From Berghia stephanieae (Eukaryota; Mollusca; Gastropoda; Nudibranchia; Aeolidiidae), in NCBI GenBank assembly GCA_034508935.3, contig CM067447.1, forward strand, positions 30,424,070 through 30,488,069: 64,000 nt of DNA, written 5' to 3'. This document shows, piece after piece, positions 33,765 through 48,639 of the stretch. The translations under genes and the position numbers were made by a program. Position 1 is the stretch's first letter; each line of letters opens with the position of its first letter. Under the pieces are notes generated by a model. The model was not told the origin of the DNA, ran no database searches, and was given only the letters and a program-made list of their open reading frames with translations.

Positions 33765-33812
33765 CAGTGGCGGTTCTAGCCTATTTATAGTGGTCGGGCA
33801 AAGATGAGTCGG

Positions 33813-33919
<107 letters not shown>

Positions 33920-34777
33920 TTTTGTCTTGTTTGTTTGTTTGTTTTGTTCGCCTTAAAAAAAATTTATTTCAACCACAAATAATCACATTCACAATGCAAT
34001 GACAATACCAGTAGATTTTAATTATTCCAAACGTAATCAAAAATGAATCACGAAAGAGAATACAACAAAAAATTAAAGCGAAGAGACATAATGCGACAAC
34101 ACCTTCACAATACAAGTCCATCTCGTTCACTCGAAAAATTAAAGAGATGCTTTAATCCCTCAACTGCGAGATTAATATTTCTGTTACATTACTGGTTTTC
34201 AGTAGTACGTAGTAACTGTAAAGTTTTTATCGAGAAGCAACAACAGCGATATGACTCGAGTTTCATTCAGAGCTCAAATTGCATAATTTTACTGCTCTCT
34301 TGGTGGTTAGAATGATTGTGCCGGTGGTGGTAGTGGTTGGAATAGTGGTAGCGGGTGGTGGTGGGAGGAGGAGGAGGAGGAGGAGGAAGAGGAGACGGTG
34401 AGGGAGGATGTAATTATGGTAGTGGTTTTGATGGTGCTGTTGGTTAGAATGATAGTTGTGGAGACGATGACGGAAATTATATGATGATGTTGATATTGTT
34501 TTTATTTCTATTGTAGTACTTGATGTTAATGTTGTTGTTGTTAATGATGATGGTGATTATGATGACAACGACGATGTCGTCGACAATGATGATTACAATA
34601 CGATATTACAAAGTTTATTCAATCTTAGGCTTTCGCCAATAAATCATAAAATTTGATGACAACATACATGAAAGTGGAAAAAAAATGATAAATGGAACCA
34701 AACAATAAACTGATACCATTAATAACCACACAAAAAAAAAACAAAAAAACAAAAATCGTAATACCACCAATACGTAC

Positions 34778-34778
<1 letters not shown>

Positions 34779-34870
<92 letters not shown>

Positions 34871-34898
34871 TATTATTATTATTATTATTATTATTATA

Positions 34899-34963
<65 letters not shown>
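34779..34963. repeat. (AAT)n/(ATT)n array inside hAT copy 1
   Basis: AAT triplets switch to ATT and back to AAT, so the array can fold on itself. The counterpart in copy 2 is 39,627-39,802. Confidence 0.95.
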
Positions 34964-34968
<5 letters not shown>

Positions 34969-36790
34969 GATAATAATAACAATAATAATACGAGTATTAC
35001 CATCATCATTACTACCACCACCAACATAATTACGTTTCCAATCAGTTTTTCTCGTTTTTTAAAATTTGATACCTATAATAGACGAAAATTCCGGTGATTT
35101 TGTTAAAGGGTAGTTAAAATATCTACGATTTTATTAACCCTGAAAACTACGATTTTTATTTTCCTATTTCAAGTAGGCAGGTCTGCTATGACAAGTATCA
35201 GTTCCATAGTCAAAATAAGACAAACAAAAACAAAGTTTATTTAATCTTAGGCTTTCGCCAATAATTAAGACAATACAATTAAGACAAAATATTGCTACTA
35301 ATCTCTCCTCATGCATTCGTTAGACGATAACAATAACGACCGTGTTATCTTTACTCCTTACCCAACCAACCCCTAGCTTCCCGCCTCTTCATCACGAACT
35401 ATCTTATGTATGTATTAGCTTTAGGACGGGCAAGTACGGAATCTGCCCACCCTACCTTTAAACGTATCTATTTCCTCTTAGAATTCAACTATCTCCTTAC
35501 TCAGAAGAGTATTTCTCGTATACTAATTCAATTGTTGAGAAAACCAAAATGGTGGTTGTATTTTATATATTTATTTAGTCGTGACCTTTGAATAAAAGTG
35601 TTTTGTTTTATTAGAGGAAATGCAATAGAAAATTACATTGTTTTGCAAAAATATTTAGTATGGCAATAAAAATACAGCGGTAATTACTTTTAAGAATTTG
35701 AAGAAAAAAAAAGAACAAATTAATTTGTTAAAAAAAAAAAAAAATCAAATAAGAAAACAATTTAAATAAATGAGTTTTGAGAAGCACTAAGGAAAACGAG
35801 AAAAAAAAATTTAAATGGTTAAACAAATATATAAAAACAACACAAGTTAATACTAAATTGATATATTAGTAAATTAATAAATTAAATTCAATACTGGAAT
35901 CTTCCCAATGTCATTACATCAATTGTACCAGCACAAGTAAGGCAATAAATTAGAAAAAGTACGTTTGCCAAAATCTGCATTTAGTTTATAAGGTGGGCTC
36001 ATTTGAATTAGCCCGACCTAGTACTAGAGAGGCCAGACAGCAAACTCGGAGTTCAGCGTCAGGCGACGTGACGATGGGATGACGATGTGGGCGGAGTGGA
36101 GTGGTTGGGGAGAGGCGGGGGGGTTGATAAAAATAAGAACAGGAGCGTATCCTGGTTTATGTATTACGGGGTGCATGGTGATTCTCAATCTATCAAAAAT
36201 ACACACAAATTGATTTCAGTACGAAGTATCAAGTTTAAGTACTAACTTTTGAAATTATCTAATTTAAATTAGATTATTTCGGACCTGGTAATACAGCATA
36301 TAACTTGAAAAAACAGGCTGGTATTTGCCCACCCTGCCCATTATTACCAGCCGTCCCTGCTTATGACTAACCCTAATAGAAAATAAAATCCTTCGATCTC
36401 GAGCTAACCCTAATAGAAAAAAGACCCTCTGCACTACCTTTCAATACTTCACTAATCAAAACGGCGGCTGAAAATCAAAACAATGGTCTGTCAACTTTTG
36501 GTTATTCTTCTTGTCGTAAAAACGCCAAACTGACATCTTTTTACAGTGACAAAATTGGTTGTTTTGAGTGTTAGTGTCGTCGGTACGTATTTTATTTTAT
36601 CTGAGTGACTCAACGAACTTTCAAACTGACTTTAAATTATAAAAGGAAATCAAGTTATCTGATTATCTATCTGTTAAAAATAAATTTCTAATTTTCAAAT
36701 CTTTCAGTAGAGTTTTGCGTCGTATATAATTCATTTTATTGACTCAAATAAGCACAATGTTCTCCACAAAGCTTTTTTTTTTTAAAGAAA

Positions 36791-36931
<141 letters not shown>

Positions 36932-37612
36932 CAAGGCGAACAACGTGTGTGCCCTGATATGAACCCAACCACACTCATTCTACATATCAGTTTCAAAGAA
37001 ATTTGATAATCTTTATATTAAATTCGATTTATTAAGGACTTTTTTCACGGAAATTTTGCGGTTATACTTCAAATTGAATTACTATGTATTAAACAAATGG
37101 CGTTCACTCCAATTTTTAAAATAATTCAGCCATAACGCCTGTTATTTTAATTTTGACAATAAAAACATCCTTTCAGCACACATCATCATAAAATTTAATA
37201 TTCATTAAACTTATATATCTTATTTCCCTATAAAGATTTTATCCAAATTAATACAAATTCAAGAAAATGAGTCACTGCTATGGCCATTATTTATGGCAAG
37301 TTAATTTGACAAAATGCTTGTAAATAGTTCATTGTTTGGTTTGTTTTTTTTTTTTGTTTTTTTTTTTTTGGGGGGGGGGGTTTGTGGGTTTTTTTTTTTG
37401 TTGGTCTTTTATTAATTCAGTTCGCAATCACGACGGAACTTTCTATTTTAACTTAATAAACAATTCTGACGATTGATGCGCCCGGTGGATAATAAGCAAA
37501 TTTCTTTTGGCACAGTACTATTCGATTGTAAGGCTTCCAATTCTTTTATAAAGTGTATTAAAATTGTGTGAATGCAATTTGCTCTCAGCTTCACTCACTT
37601 TGTTATTGACTT

Positions 37613-37882
<270 letters not shown>

Positions 37883-38228
37883 TCCAGGAGAACATTCATA
37901 CGTGACTCTTATCTCCGTGGTGTATCAAATTGTTTTCTATAAAATGGGTGATCGATCAGTTTTGTTCATTATCAAGGCCTTTAAAATATTGCTCTTCATG
38001 TGAGTTGTTCTCAAAACATATATAGTCTATCGGTTGGACACACATAAGGAGCACAATAAGGAAGAAAAGTGTGATGTCGAAAAAGTTATTCCAATCTCAA
38101 TGGAAGCGTAAAACCATTTTTTTTCGCAGGACTGAATGTGTAAAGGATCCTCTGGTTTCATAGTGATGGCATTTTATTTTCTAGTCTAACTTGTTCCTAT
38201 TGATTCTTTGTCCTCCAAGGCCTGGTTA

Positions 38229-40813
<2,585 letters not shown>

Positions 40814-40821
40814 CCTGGTTA

Positions 40822-41193
40822 TATACACACTTCAGAGGATTTTGGAACCAAAAATGTATAATGTGTGACGTCACGACTTATCTTCCCTATTGGTGAAAAA
40901 TGCATTCTTTAATGTCATTCGCCACTGTCTTTTCCAAACCGTTGCCGGAGTTTTGCGTCCATTGTCACCTGTCCGGTAATATCAAACGCAAAGCTTTACA
41001 CTCCCCAAAAATAACATCACAATAAACGACGATGAAAACAAAAATAAAACAAAACTGATTTGTCGTTAGTGCCGAAAGAATAAAATGATCCAATCTGTTG
41101 CACTGTTCATGACAACCCGCTGTCGTTGTCTACTGTGACGTAATATTAGGGAGTGCCAGGTTATGAGTTATCGAAGAATACGCACAAACTCAC
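40822..41193. other. intron start region, no further feature recognised
   Basis: Sequence between hAT copy 2 and the splice donor of exon 1. No repeat or gene recognised. Confidence 0.5.
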
Positions 41194-41539
41194 CTGTTTG
41201 TGACCACCACTCGTTGGACCAGGTAGTCATCCATTAGGTCGACCAGCCACCAGTCATTGCCAGCAAACTGGACGTGTGTACACAATTCTTTGAATTAAAT
41301 ATTTGGATTCTGTTCCCGTCAACTGCACGGTTTGCTGTGCCTTGTTTGTTGATGCTGCTTTGTTCAGCTGGTTTGCAAAGAGCTGCATTCCAAAGTTCAC
41401 AGTATGATGGCAAAGAAGAATTAATCGTATTTCCTTCTCCAAACATGACAGTGACTAGGCTCAGAAGCAAATGCAAGGAAGTTAAACAAAGGGGCAAAAT
41501 AGGTTGTTTGGCCATAGTTTCACAAAATTTGGGTGACAA
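41194..41539 (-). CDS. first coding exon of the FTP-lectin plus PAN protein
   Basis: Minus strand. Two in-frame ATGs at 41,539 and 41,515; the second gives a good signal peptide (MAKQPILPLCLTSLHLLLSL). The FTP domain starts at NAALCKPAEQSS, AVDGNR and CVHT, then continues as FAGNDWWLVDLMDDYLVQRV and VVTNR up to the donor cag|gtgagt at 41,194. NxALxKPAxQSS, AVDGN, CxHT and WWxVDL are hallmarks of FTP domains. Between CVHT and FAGNDWW (about 41,269-41,277) the reading frame slips by one (one base missing or two extra). This is either a sequencing or assembly error or a disabling mutation. Promoter and 5' UTR are not identifiable upstream (41,540-41,810). Confidence 0.75.
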
Positions 41540-41814
41540 AGAGTAAGATCGTCAAGTATCACAGAATAGGGACGGCGTCAACACCATGATTAACTGGGAA
41601 TAAATGAGCAAAAGTTTATAAACAATGTAAATAAAATTCAAATTATCTCTTGTTGAAATAGTCATGGCGATGTTGTGATTGGTATAAATATTTTATAACC
41701 ATGTATGCTATACTCGTATTTCTAGGTTTACTTTTTGATTACTTTGAAATACTCATGGTCGTTTGGATATAAGATTACATTCATTTGGCTATATAAAAGT
41801 GTTCATTCCCTGCT

Positions 41815-42095
41815 GAAACTCTAGTCCAGCGTTGTGTGCTTGGGTAAGGCTCTTTACAGACATTGCGTTTACTCGACTCGGGTATGAAGAGGCGACATGA
41901 GTTGTATGAAATGGAGTTTAGGTTCCTCATGACCTGCAAAAAAAGGGTGGCTGGGGGGGATAAATTAAAGATCTGACAAGTGTATCTTAAGGTGCCAGAC
42001 AAAGCAAGAAAGAAAAATATAAGTAAAAAACCATCCCAAAAAAATCAGTCGACCTCGACAGGCATCGAACCTCAGACCTTCTGATTACGGTAATA
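41815..42095 (-). mobile_element. SINE-like element, family B, head end lost
   Basis: Minus strand: a B-box-like GGTTCGATGCC near 42,070, a body of about 200 bp, then ctgtaaagagccttaccc near 41,845. The tRNA-like 5' half is missing and replaced by an (AT)n array at 42,091-42,171. Confidence 0.5.

Positions 42096-42171
<76 letters not shown>
42091..42171. repeat. (AT)n microsatellite
   Basis: AT repeats with two phase breaks at the truncated SINE head. Confidence 0.93.
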
Positions 42172-42175
<4 letters not shown>

Positions 42176-43107
42176 TCATTGTGCCTTTGGGCTGGTAATG
42201 ATTGTTTTAAGACTGAAGTGACATGCGCTAGCAAATTGTTTATTAAAATAATTTTTCTAATAATGATGATATAACCCAATTCATTTTATAGCTAGTGGTT
42301 TATGAAAACAAAAAAAAATGTACAATGTGAAAAAATGTTTTACCGTTGCCATAGAAATTGAATTGTTTGAAGGCCATTTGGATTATTACCATTGCTTTTA
42401 AAGACAAAGGTAAAGGTAACACTGAACAGAGTACGGGCAAAACCTGGGAGAACACCTGCTGGAAGCATGAAAAAGTAGGGGCTGGCTGAGACAAGCTTGT
42501 CTACATGTGGACGCCTAGAGCAGACGATGGGGACATCCTTAGAGAATGCCAGGATGGGCCTCGCAGCACTGATCATGACTTTATAGTATAATTTATAGTC
42601 TGCTCCCCAGATGCTGTGGATGGAGTGGGTTCTGTGTTGGAGCGACAAGCTATGATGAAAGACAAAGGCTCAAGAACCAGTAAACTAATAGAACTAAAAA
42701 TACATTTTCTGATCTAGATCAAAATATTATGATCTATGAAAATACACAACCATTTTTAGATGCAGAACTTTGGTTTTGTTTTATTAACGTTAAACTTCAG
42801 AAAGGTGAAACAATCTTTAAAAATAACAAATTTGACTACAATTAAATTCAAAACAAATAAATATTTACATCCATTAAAAAATTCTTCCTAGTCCGTTAGA
42901 ATTTTTGTGATTATCAAAACCGATGAGTTTTCCAAGGAGTTTTAGTATTGTTTGCCCAAGTGATGTTCTATTTGGCCACTTTGGACATCGACCACTGGCC
43001 TCGAGCGCGACTGTGCCTCGAGGACTTCGGTCACTTTCACCTACCCCACTCACCCTCCCTCCCCTGGCAGCCTTGACTTTGTCTTCTTCCAACATCATCA
43101 TCAATAT
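42172..43107. other. intergenic, no gene recognised
   Basis: A GC-richer patch at about 42,950-43,085 has open frames on both strands but no motif or splice context that I can support. Confidence 0.5.
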
Positions 43108-43109
43108 TA

Positions 43110-43196
<87 letters not shown>

Positions 43197-43260
43197 CATT
43201 ATCATATCATATCATTCATCATCATTCATCATATCATTCATATCTATTCATTCATCATCA

Positions 43261-43320
<60 letters not shown>
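43108..43320. repeat. (ATT)n, (ATC)n, (ATT)n arrays
   Basis: ATT at 43,108-43,197, a degenerate ATC/ATTC stretch to 43,260, ATT again to 43,320. From 43,321 to 43,888 no feature is recognised. Confidence 0.93.
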
Positions 43321-43888
43321 CTAGTACCTATCTCCCTTTTGGCGAGAAACCCCGAATCAATGTCTATGTGAGTGTGATACTTGGAGGTCATACATTGACT
43401 AGACTGCTGTTGGGAAATATTTAGACTTTATTCTTAAGCGCCTGTAACCGAAGATTGCAGTCATATTTAGAATCGTCCTTTATGTTTTGTGTACCCTTTT
43501 CTCTTTCATTAAAACGACCGCAACTCGTATATTCACGCCGCATACTCTTGGTAGACTTTTCATGGGTAAACATCCTGACTAAACTATCTCTTTATCCCTC
43601 TATACTATACCATTCGGATTCCATGCCATTTACTGTCACCTTCATGTGTCTTGTTCTTCAATGGGACCACTTGGTTTAGCCTGGGCCTGGGTTTCTGGGA
43701 GGAAACGATGCATTTATTGTTTTCAACATATGTTAGCTTTGCATTTGCAATGATTTGAGAGTATGATAATATGACAGTCAAATTGTTTCAGACTATGCTA
43801 TCAACGTAGGCCTTATAAATTGGGAACTTGTCCCCAGGGGGTAATTGATCCCCCCTCACCCATCCCCACCACCATCATGGACAGGGAG

Positions 43889-43907
43889 ATAAATAATAAT
43901 AATAATA

Positions 43908-43972
<65 letters not shown>

Positions 43973-43997
43973 TAATAATAATAATAATAATAATAAT

Positions 43998-44023
<26 letters not shown>
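43889..44023. repeat. (AAT)n array at the 3' tail of a LINE
   Basis: Directly follows, on the minus strand, the conserved LINE 3' end near 44,075-44,024, so the array probably grew from the LINE tail. Confidence 0.9.
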
Positions 44024-44028
<5 letters not shown>

Positions 44029-44500
44029 ATTTGTCTCGCGCGAAATTCCATGAATTCATGCTCTAATACGCTTTACAATAAAACACAAACTCACAAAGGA
44101 AAAATAAAATAAATACTACAGCACTGAAAGCTTAGTTTGAAGAACAATTAACTGAATTAAGTAAAGGCTATTTTAAACAGTGCAGCCTTTAAATTGGACT
44201 TGAAAGAGTTAAACGTTGGAGAATTTCTGGTTGTGGGGGACAGGGAATTCTAGATTCCAGTGGCTGCATTAGAGAAAGATCTGTTGGAAAATTTTGTTCT
44301 AGTTTCGAGTTGAAATGAGATGGAGGATCGACGATTTCTTGATGGTATATTGACGTTTAAGAGAGATCTGATATAGTCAGGAGCTTGTCGATGTACGCAT
44401 TTGTAGGTGATGCAAGCTACTTTAAATTCAATTGGTTGGGCAATTGGAAGCCAATACGGAGTTATAGTTACACGCCGAAGCAGACCGACTAATAGACTTA
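44024..44500 (-). pseudogene. CR1/L2-like LINE fragment (RT C-terminus and 3' tail)
   Basis: Minus strand from about 44,490: LVGLLRRVTITP, YWLPIAQPIEFKVACITYKC, QAPDYIRSLLNV and FSNRSFSNAATGIWN, the usual C-terminal tail of CR1/L2-type RTs. A short 3' UTR follows with tgtaaagcgtattagagc (about 44,075) and the (ATT)n tail. It overlaps in homology with the end of the fragment at 45,570-46,547 (both contain the RR-x-x-I-x-x-V/P region), so these are two copies of related elements rather than one split copy. Confidence 0.75.
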
Positions 44501-44644
44501 CCGAACACGTGATCATTTTTTTCTCTCGCGTCCTCTCGTCTAATCTCGTCACTCGGGAATAGAAAGAGGAGGCGGAGCTTATATGATAAAACGCAATGAA
44601 AGTTCTGTCCGATGACGGGTGGGCGGATGTCACCTCTCCAAAAC

Positions 44645-44854
44645 TTACCTTATTATATGAGATCTTGAGATTCTTATCCAATCATCGATTGTTCGTTTGA
44701 CAGCTCGCTTGTGAACAGTTAGGAGATCATCTCTTGATTTATGGGCAGGCGGCTTTGCGTAAAGGCGGTGAGTGTTGTATACATCAAAGAGTACCGCTGA
44801 CCGATGGGTAAATAGTGGTTGTGTAACCCAAAAGCCCTGCCGACTCGACTGCAA
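44645..44854 (-). other. unassigned open segment ending at a splice-donor-like site
   Basis: Minus strand frame with THRLYAKPPAHKSRDDLL and TVHKRAVKRTIDDWIRIS that ends at ataataag|gtaagt (about 44,647). Composition looks protein-like, but I do not recognise the family and no partner exon was found. It could be an exon, an element fragment or chance. Confidence 0.25.
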
Positions 44855-44879
44855 GGTCTTGTATGTAATAGTTGCGCCA

Positions 44880-45265
44880 CCGTCTCAACGCTCAGGAATT
44901 AATTAGTGAGGCAGGACTCTCAGTATAAAATATATTTCAAAAACAAACAACGCGTTTGAATCACACGAGATACATCAGTGTGCTCGTCGCATTGAGAATT
45001 GAAAAATGAGATATAAATCAAGAAAATCGACCGGAAAATAAAGAAACTCTCATTAAATTTTTTAAAAATGAGCAATATTTTTTTCAAAATCAATCTACTA
45101 GAAAAATTTTTTATTTCTAAACCTATTTTTGTGAAACAAAGATAAATGTTCTCCTTTTTGCAAGCTGATTCAAACAATGTGGTTTTCAAATTTATCGTAT
45201 ACGTAATCATTTGGAAGCTACAGAGAAAGGTGTTTTTGTGTAATCCCTTTCACACACACACCGCG

Positions 45266-45307
<42 letters not shown>

Positions 45308-45560
45308 TATACAAACAATGCACAAACAATACACATCCATGGTCATCTATTGCCTATATTATTAATGTTAATGTATACATCCCATGCTGATTGTCACTAC
45401 CCCCCCCCCCCCCCAACCATTTCCATCATCCAAGTACCAGTGGCCTTTTTTCTTTGATTTCGTATCATGGTCTACCCGAAGCCCAACACCTCGGTCGTTT
45501 GTGGTCACGTGAGAAGGCTATATCCGTTCGGCGTCTCGTTCGGCCCGATTTCATTAAAAG
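44880..45560. other. intergenic with (CA)n array
   Basis: AT-rich sequence, a (CA)n microsatellite at 45,255-45,302 and a C-run at about 45,399-45,413. Nothing else supported. Confidence 0.6.
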
Positions 45561-45569
45561 CCTAGTGTA

Positions 45570-46547
45570 GTGATTTCAGAACCGAGGCTATTATTTCATA
45601 TCTTCTTGTCTTGAATATGACTCTAGCGGCGTTGTTTTGAGTCACTTGCAAATCCCTAGTTGTTTTTGCGTGTAAACCAGATAAGAGGCCATTGCAATAG
45701 TCGATAAGACTTGTCAAGAGGACATGGGTGATTATTTTAGCCGTTTCAGTGTCGAGCTGATCTTTAATTCAATTTATGTTTATCAGGTGGTAGTTTACTG
45801 ACTGACAGACTTTGGTGATATGCGTGGTTATGTCAAGATTTTCATCAAAGTATGGTTGAGTTGTCGATGTTGTTTTCAAGGATATTGATGCTTTCAACAA
45901 TAGTGGGCGAGCTTCTCTTCTTGAAAACTATGAGCTCGATTTTTTTCTTCATTTAATTTGAGCTTGTTTGTATTCATCCATAGTTTGACCATTTGTGTGC
46001 AGTGTCCAATGGTGTCGAAGACAGCCTCTCTGGAATTTTGTGAAATCGGAACATAAATATGCGTGTCATCGGCGTAAATGTGGTAGTTAACACCAGATGC
46101 TGAGAGAATGTCTTTTAGTGGAGAGGAGTATCTTGTAAAGAGCAGTGGTCCTAGGCTATTATGAACTGTTTTTATTAGTTCCTCGGCCATCGCAAGTTCA
46201 AAAGATGAAAGAGGTAGAGCGCTGTCAGTTTTCTCAGAGGTTTTAGTTATGTCTATGAAGTTGCAATGGTCCTTGTCGAAAGTTGAACGTATTTCGTATA
46301 TTTTGTCTATGAAATATTTATCAAAGCGCTGTGCTAACTCAAATCCATTTGTGTTTAATCGACAGCATTTCTTTGAAGCAGTGTCTTTCAGGAGACCGTT
46401 TACCATTTTTAAAAGTTCTTTTGTCTCATTTTTCTTGGATGAGACATATTTCTTGGTGGAATTTTGTTTGGCCTCTTCTATCAAACTATTTGTTTCATTT
46501 GGAAATCTACATCTCTTTATTGTGAATTGATTTTTATTTTCCTCCAT
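45570..46547 (-). pseudogene. CR1/L2-like LINE fragment with internal deletion
   Basis: Minus strand from 46,547: EENKNQFTIKRC, KKYVSSKKNETKELLKMVNG and FELAQRFDKYFIDKIYEIR form the pre-RT region. SSFELAMAEELIKTVHNS is then joined abruptly near 46,165 to LGPLLFTRYSSPLKDIL and YADDTHIYVP. Several hundred bases carrying RT motifs up to GVPQGS are therefore deleted, while the YADD box is kept. Downstream, NTNKLKLNEEKN and, near 45,700, DYCNGLLSGLHAKTTRDLQ and NNAARVIFKTRR are still readable. Dead copy. Confidence 0.8.
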
Positions 46548-46796
46548 AGCCTTTCAGATTTTCTTCTTTTCTTTTTTTTTTTTTTGACGTTCTTTTCTCT
46601 TTCCTCGACATGTACTTTAAAACTGTCAATTTAAACTTGGTTTGATTTTAGCTGACGTGCATTAGAACAAGCAAGGAATAATGTTTATTTAACAAGAGAA
46701 AGAAACGATTTAATACTAGGGATTTTCACTGGTAAGCTTTGTTTTATAATTATTGTAATCATCATCATCATGATCATCATCACCATAATCATCATC

Positions 46797-46811
46797 ATTA
46801 TTATTATTATG

Positions 46812-46882
<71 letters not shown>

Positions 46883-46917
46883 CATTATTATCATTATTAT
46901 TATTATTATTATTATTA

Positions 46918-46962
<45 letters not shown>

Positions 46963-47018
46963 CATTATTATCATTATTATCAGTATTATCATTATTATCA
47001 TCATCATCATCATTATTA

Positions 47019-47072
<54 letters not shown>

Positions 47073-47073
47073 G
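46797..47073. repeat. large (ATT)n array with ATC interruptions
   Basis: About 277 bp. It produces long artificial Tyr, Ile, Leu and Asn frames. From 46,560 to 46,796 and 47,074 to 47,780 no gene is recognised. Confidence 0.97.
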
Positions 47074-47784
47074 CATGTATGATCATGATAGATTATAAAT
47101 TTACCTTTAGGCCAGGATTTATCGCACTCACTTCTGGTGTTTTCTGGATGACATAATATGTTTGAAAGATATGGAGGAAATGTATACAATTCGAAGTGTA
47201 CGTAATTGCAGGTCTGATTACCCAAATTGTTATGGCCCCATCGTTGTAATGGTAATACTCTCGAGCCAACGTACACTACTCTCCATTACAAACATGTTAA
47301 AAAGTGCCCAAAATTGCGTACAGTTATCAGACCTAAATATGTTCACTTCGACATGAAACAAAAACCAAACTAGAGCCCAGATTTTGTTGAAACAGGAATC
47401 TTTTCAAAATCCGAATGAAATTCTCAAGAATATTAATCCTTTAATGACTTGAGTGAATTTATTTTATAGCATATTGAATTTCTATCATTTAAAACGAAAG
47501 AGTAGATTATAATGAAGGCGCGATTTAGATTTGAATAAAGCTAGAATTGATCTCTTTGGCGCTATTTGCTCTGTGGAGGTGAGTAAGAATAAGAATATGG
47601 AATAATTAGACCTTTTTGCTATTGTTTTGTAAAGCAACTTTCATCAATAATTTATCGACAGGACACATTGTATTGATATTACTTATTAAAGACCTCCTTT
47701 GTATACATTGTCAACTTCGTCTCATACATGCACTATTAATCAGTTACATGTCGTTCTGGAGAAAAAAAAAACAAGTAGTTAAAA

Positions 47785-47960
47785 GAAATTGGCCAGAAAA
47801 CTGGTCTTTCAAAAATCGATCGATTAAAACGACCTTCGTCTTGGCAAAACTCCAAAACCTAGGACTTCGCTAGTCCCAGGTTTGATCGGGGTTTTTTTTC
47901 CAAGACGAGGGTCATTTAAATCGATCGATATTCGAAGGACGCGTTTTCTGACCACATTTT
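47785..47960. repeat. 170-bp imperfect palindrome (hairpin/MITE-like)
   Basis: Left arm ggccagaaaactggtctttc (47,791), aaatcgatcgatt, gaccttcgtcttgg and ccta-gacttcgc is mirrored by the right arm (accc-ggtcat, aatcgatcgatat, gaaggacgcgttttctgacc) around a centre near 47,870. The arms match over about 80 bp with a few mismatches. No flanking duplication was identified. Confidence 0.82.
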
Positions 47961-48099
47961 TAATACACTTCTTTACCGTACGACAGTTCACTGGTTAAAA
48001 TGCTATCATCAAAGACTACAATAAACACAAAGCATAAAGAGACTATTTTCACACTAAATAAGGCCAGTAGTATAAATCGCCAGGCAGTAAACTCGCTTG

Positions 48100-48174
<75 letters not shown>

Positions 48175-48205
48175 CCTCTCTCTTTCTTTCTTTCTTTCTT
48201 TCTTT
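48100..48205. repeat. (CT)n / (CTTT)n microsatellite
   Basis: CT dinucleotides to about 48,180, then CTTT tetranucleotides. From 48,206 to 48,636 nothing is recognised. Confidence 0.95.
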
Positions 48206-48639
48206 CTCTTTTTGTCTCTTCTTTCCGTGTATGCAAACTCGACATCCCAGTTCTCAATTGTGGCTTCAGGGCTGCAAGCAATGATTAATGGTATCATAAC
48301 AATGCAAAAACACCTGGGAAATGATCTTATCCCTAATTCATTAAGGAACCTTTTGATCCGGTCTTGCCTATCGTATGGATGTCTCGAACAGTAATTGAAA
48401 AATTGACTTTTATTATTTTATTGATGAGCAACCTGAATGAATCATTGGACAAGAATAAAGACATCTTTGTTATTATCATTATTATTATTATCACTTGCCG
48501 ATAATTCTGTGCTCGATGATAAAAATATTGACTTTACTAAACAATGATAACGACCAATCCTATTCATTAAAGGAGACTAGATAGATTATTGTTACTGATG
48601 TCAATAGAGGTTTAAGATTACGTCATCATTTGTTGTTTA

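Noticed and set aside
42874-43104. GC-richer patch with open frames on both strands as a possible exon or CpG island
   Set aside because: Too short, no recognisable protein and no convincing splice sites on either strand.
44024-46547. One CR1/L2-like LINE split by a 1-kb insertion
   Set aside because: The two parts overlap in homology around the VLKSL/TITP region, so they are better read as two separate copies.
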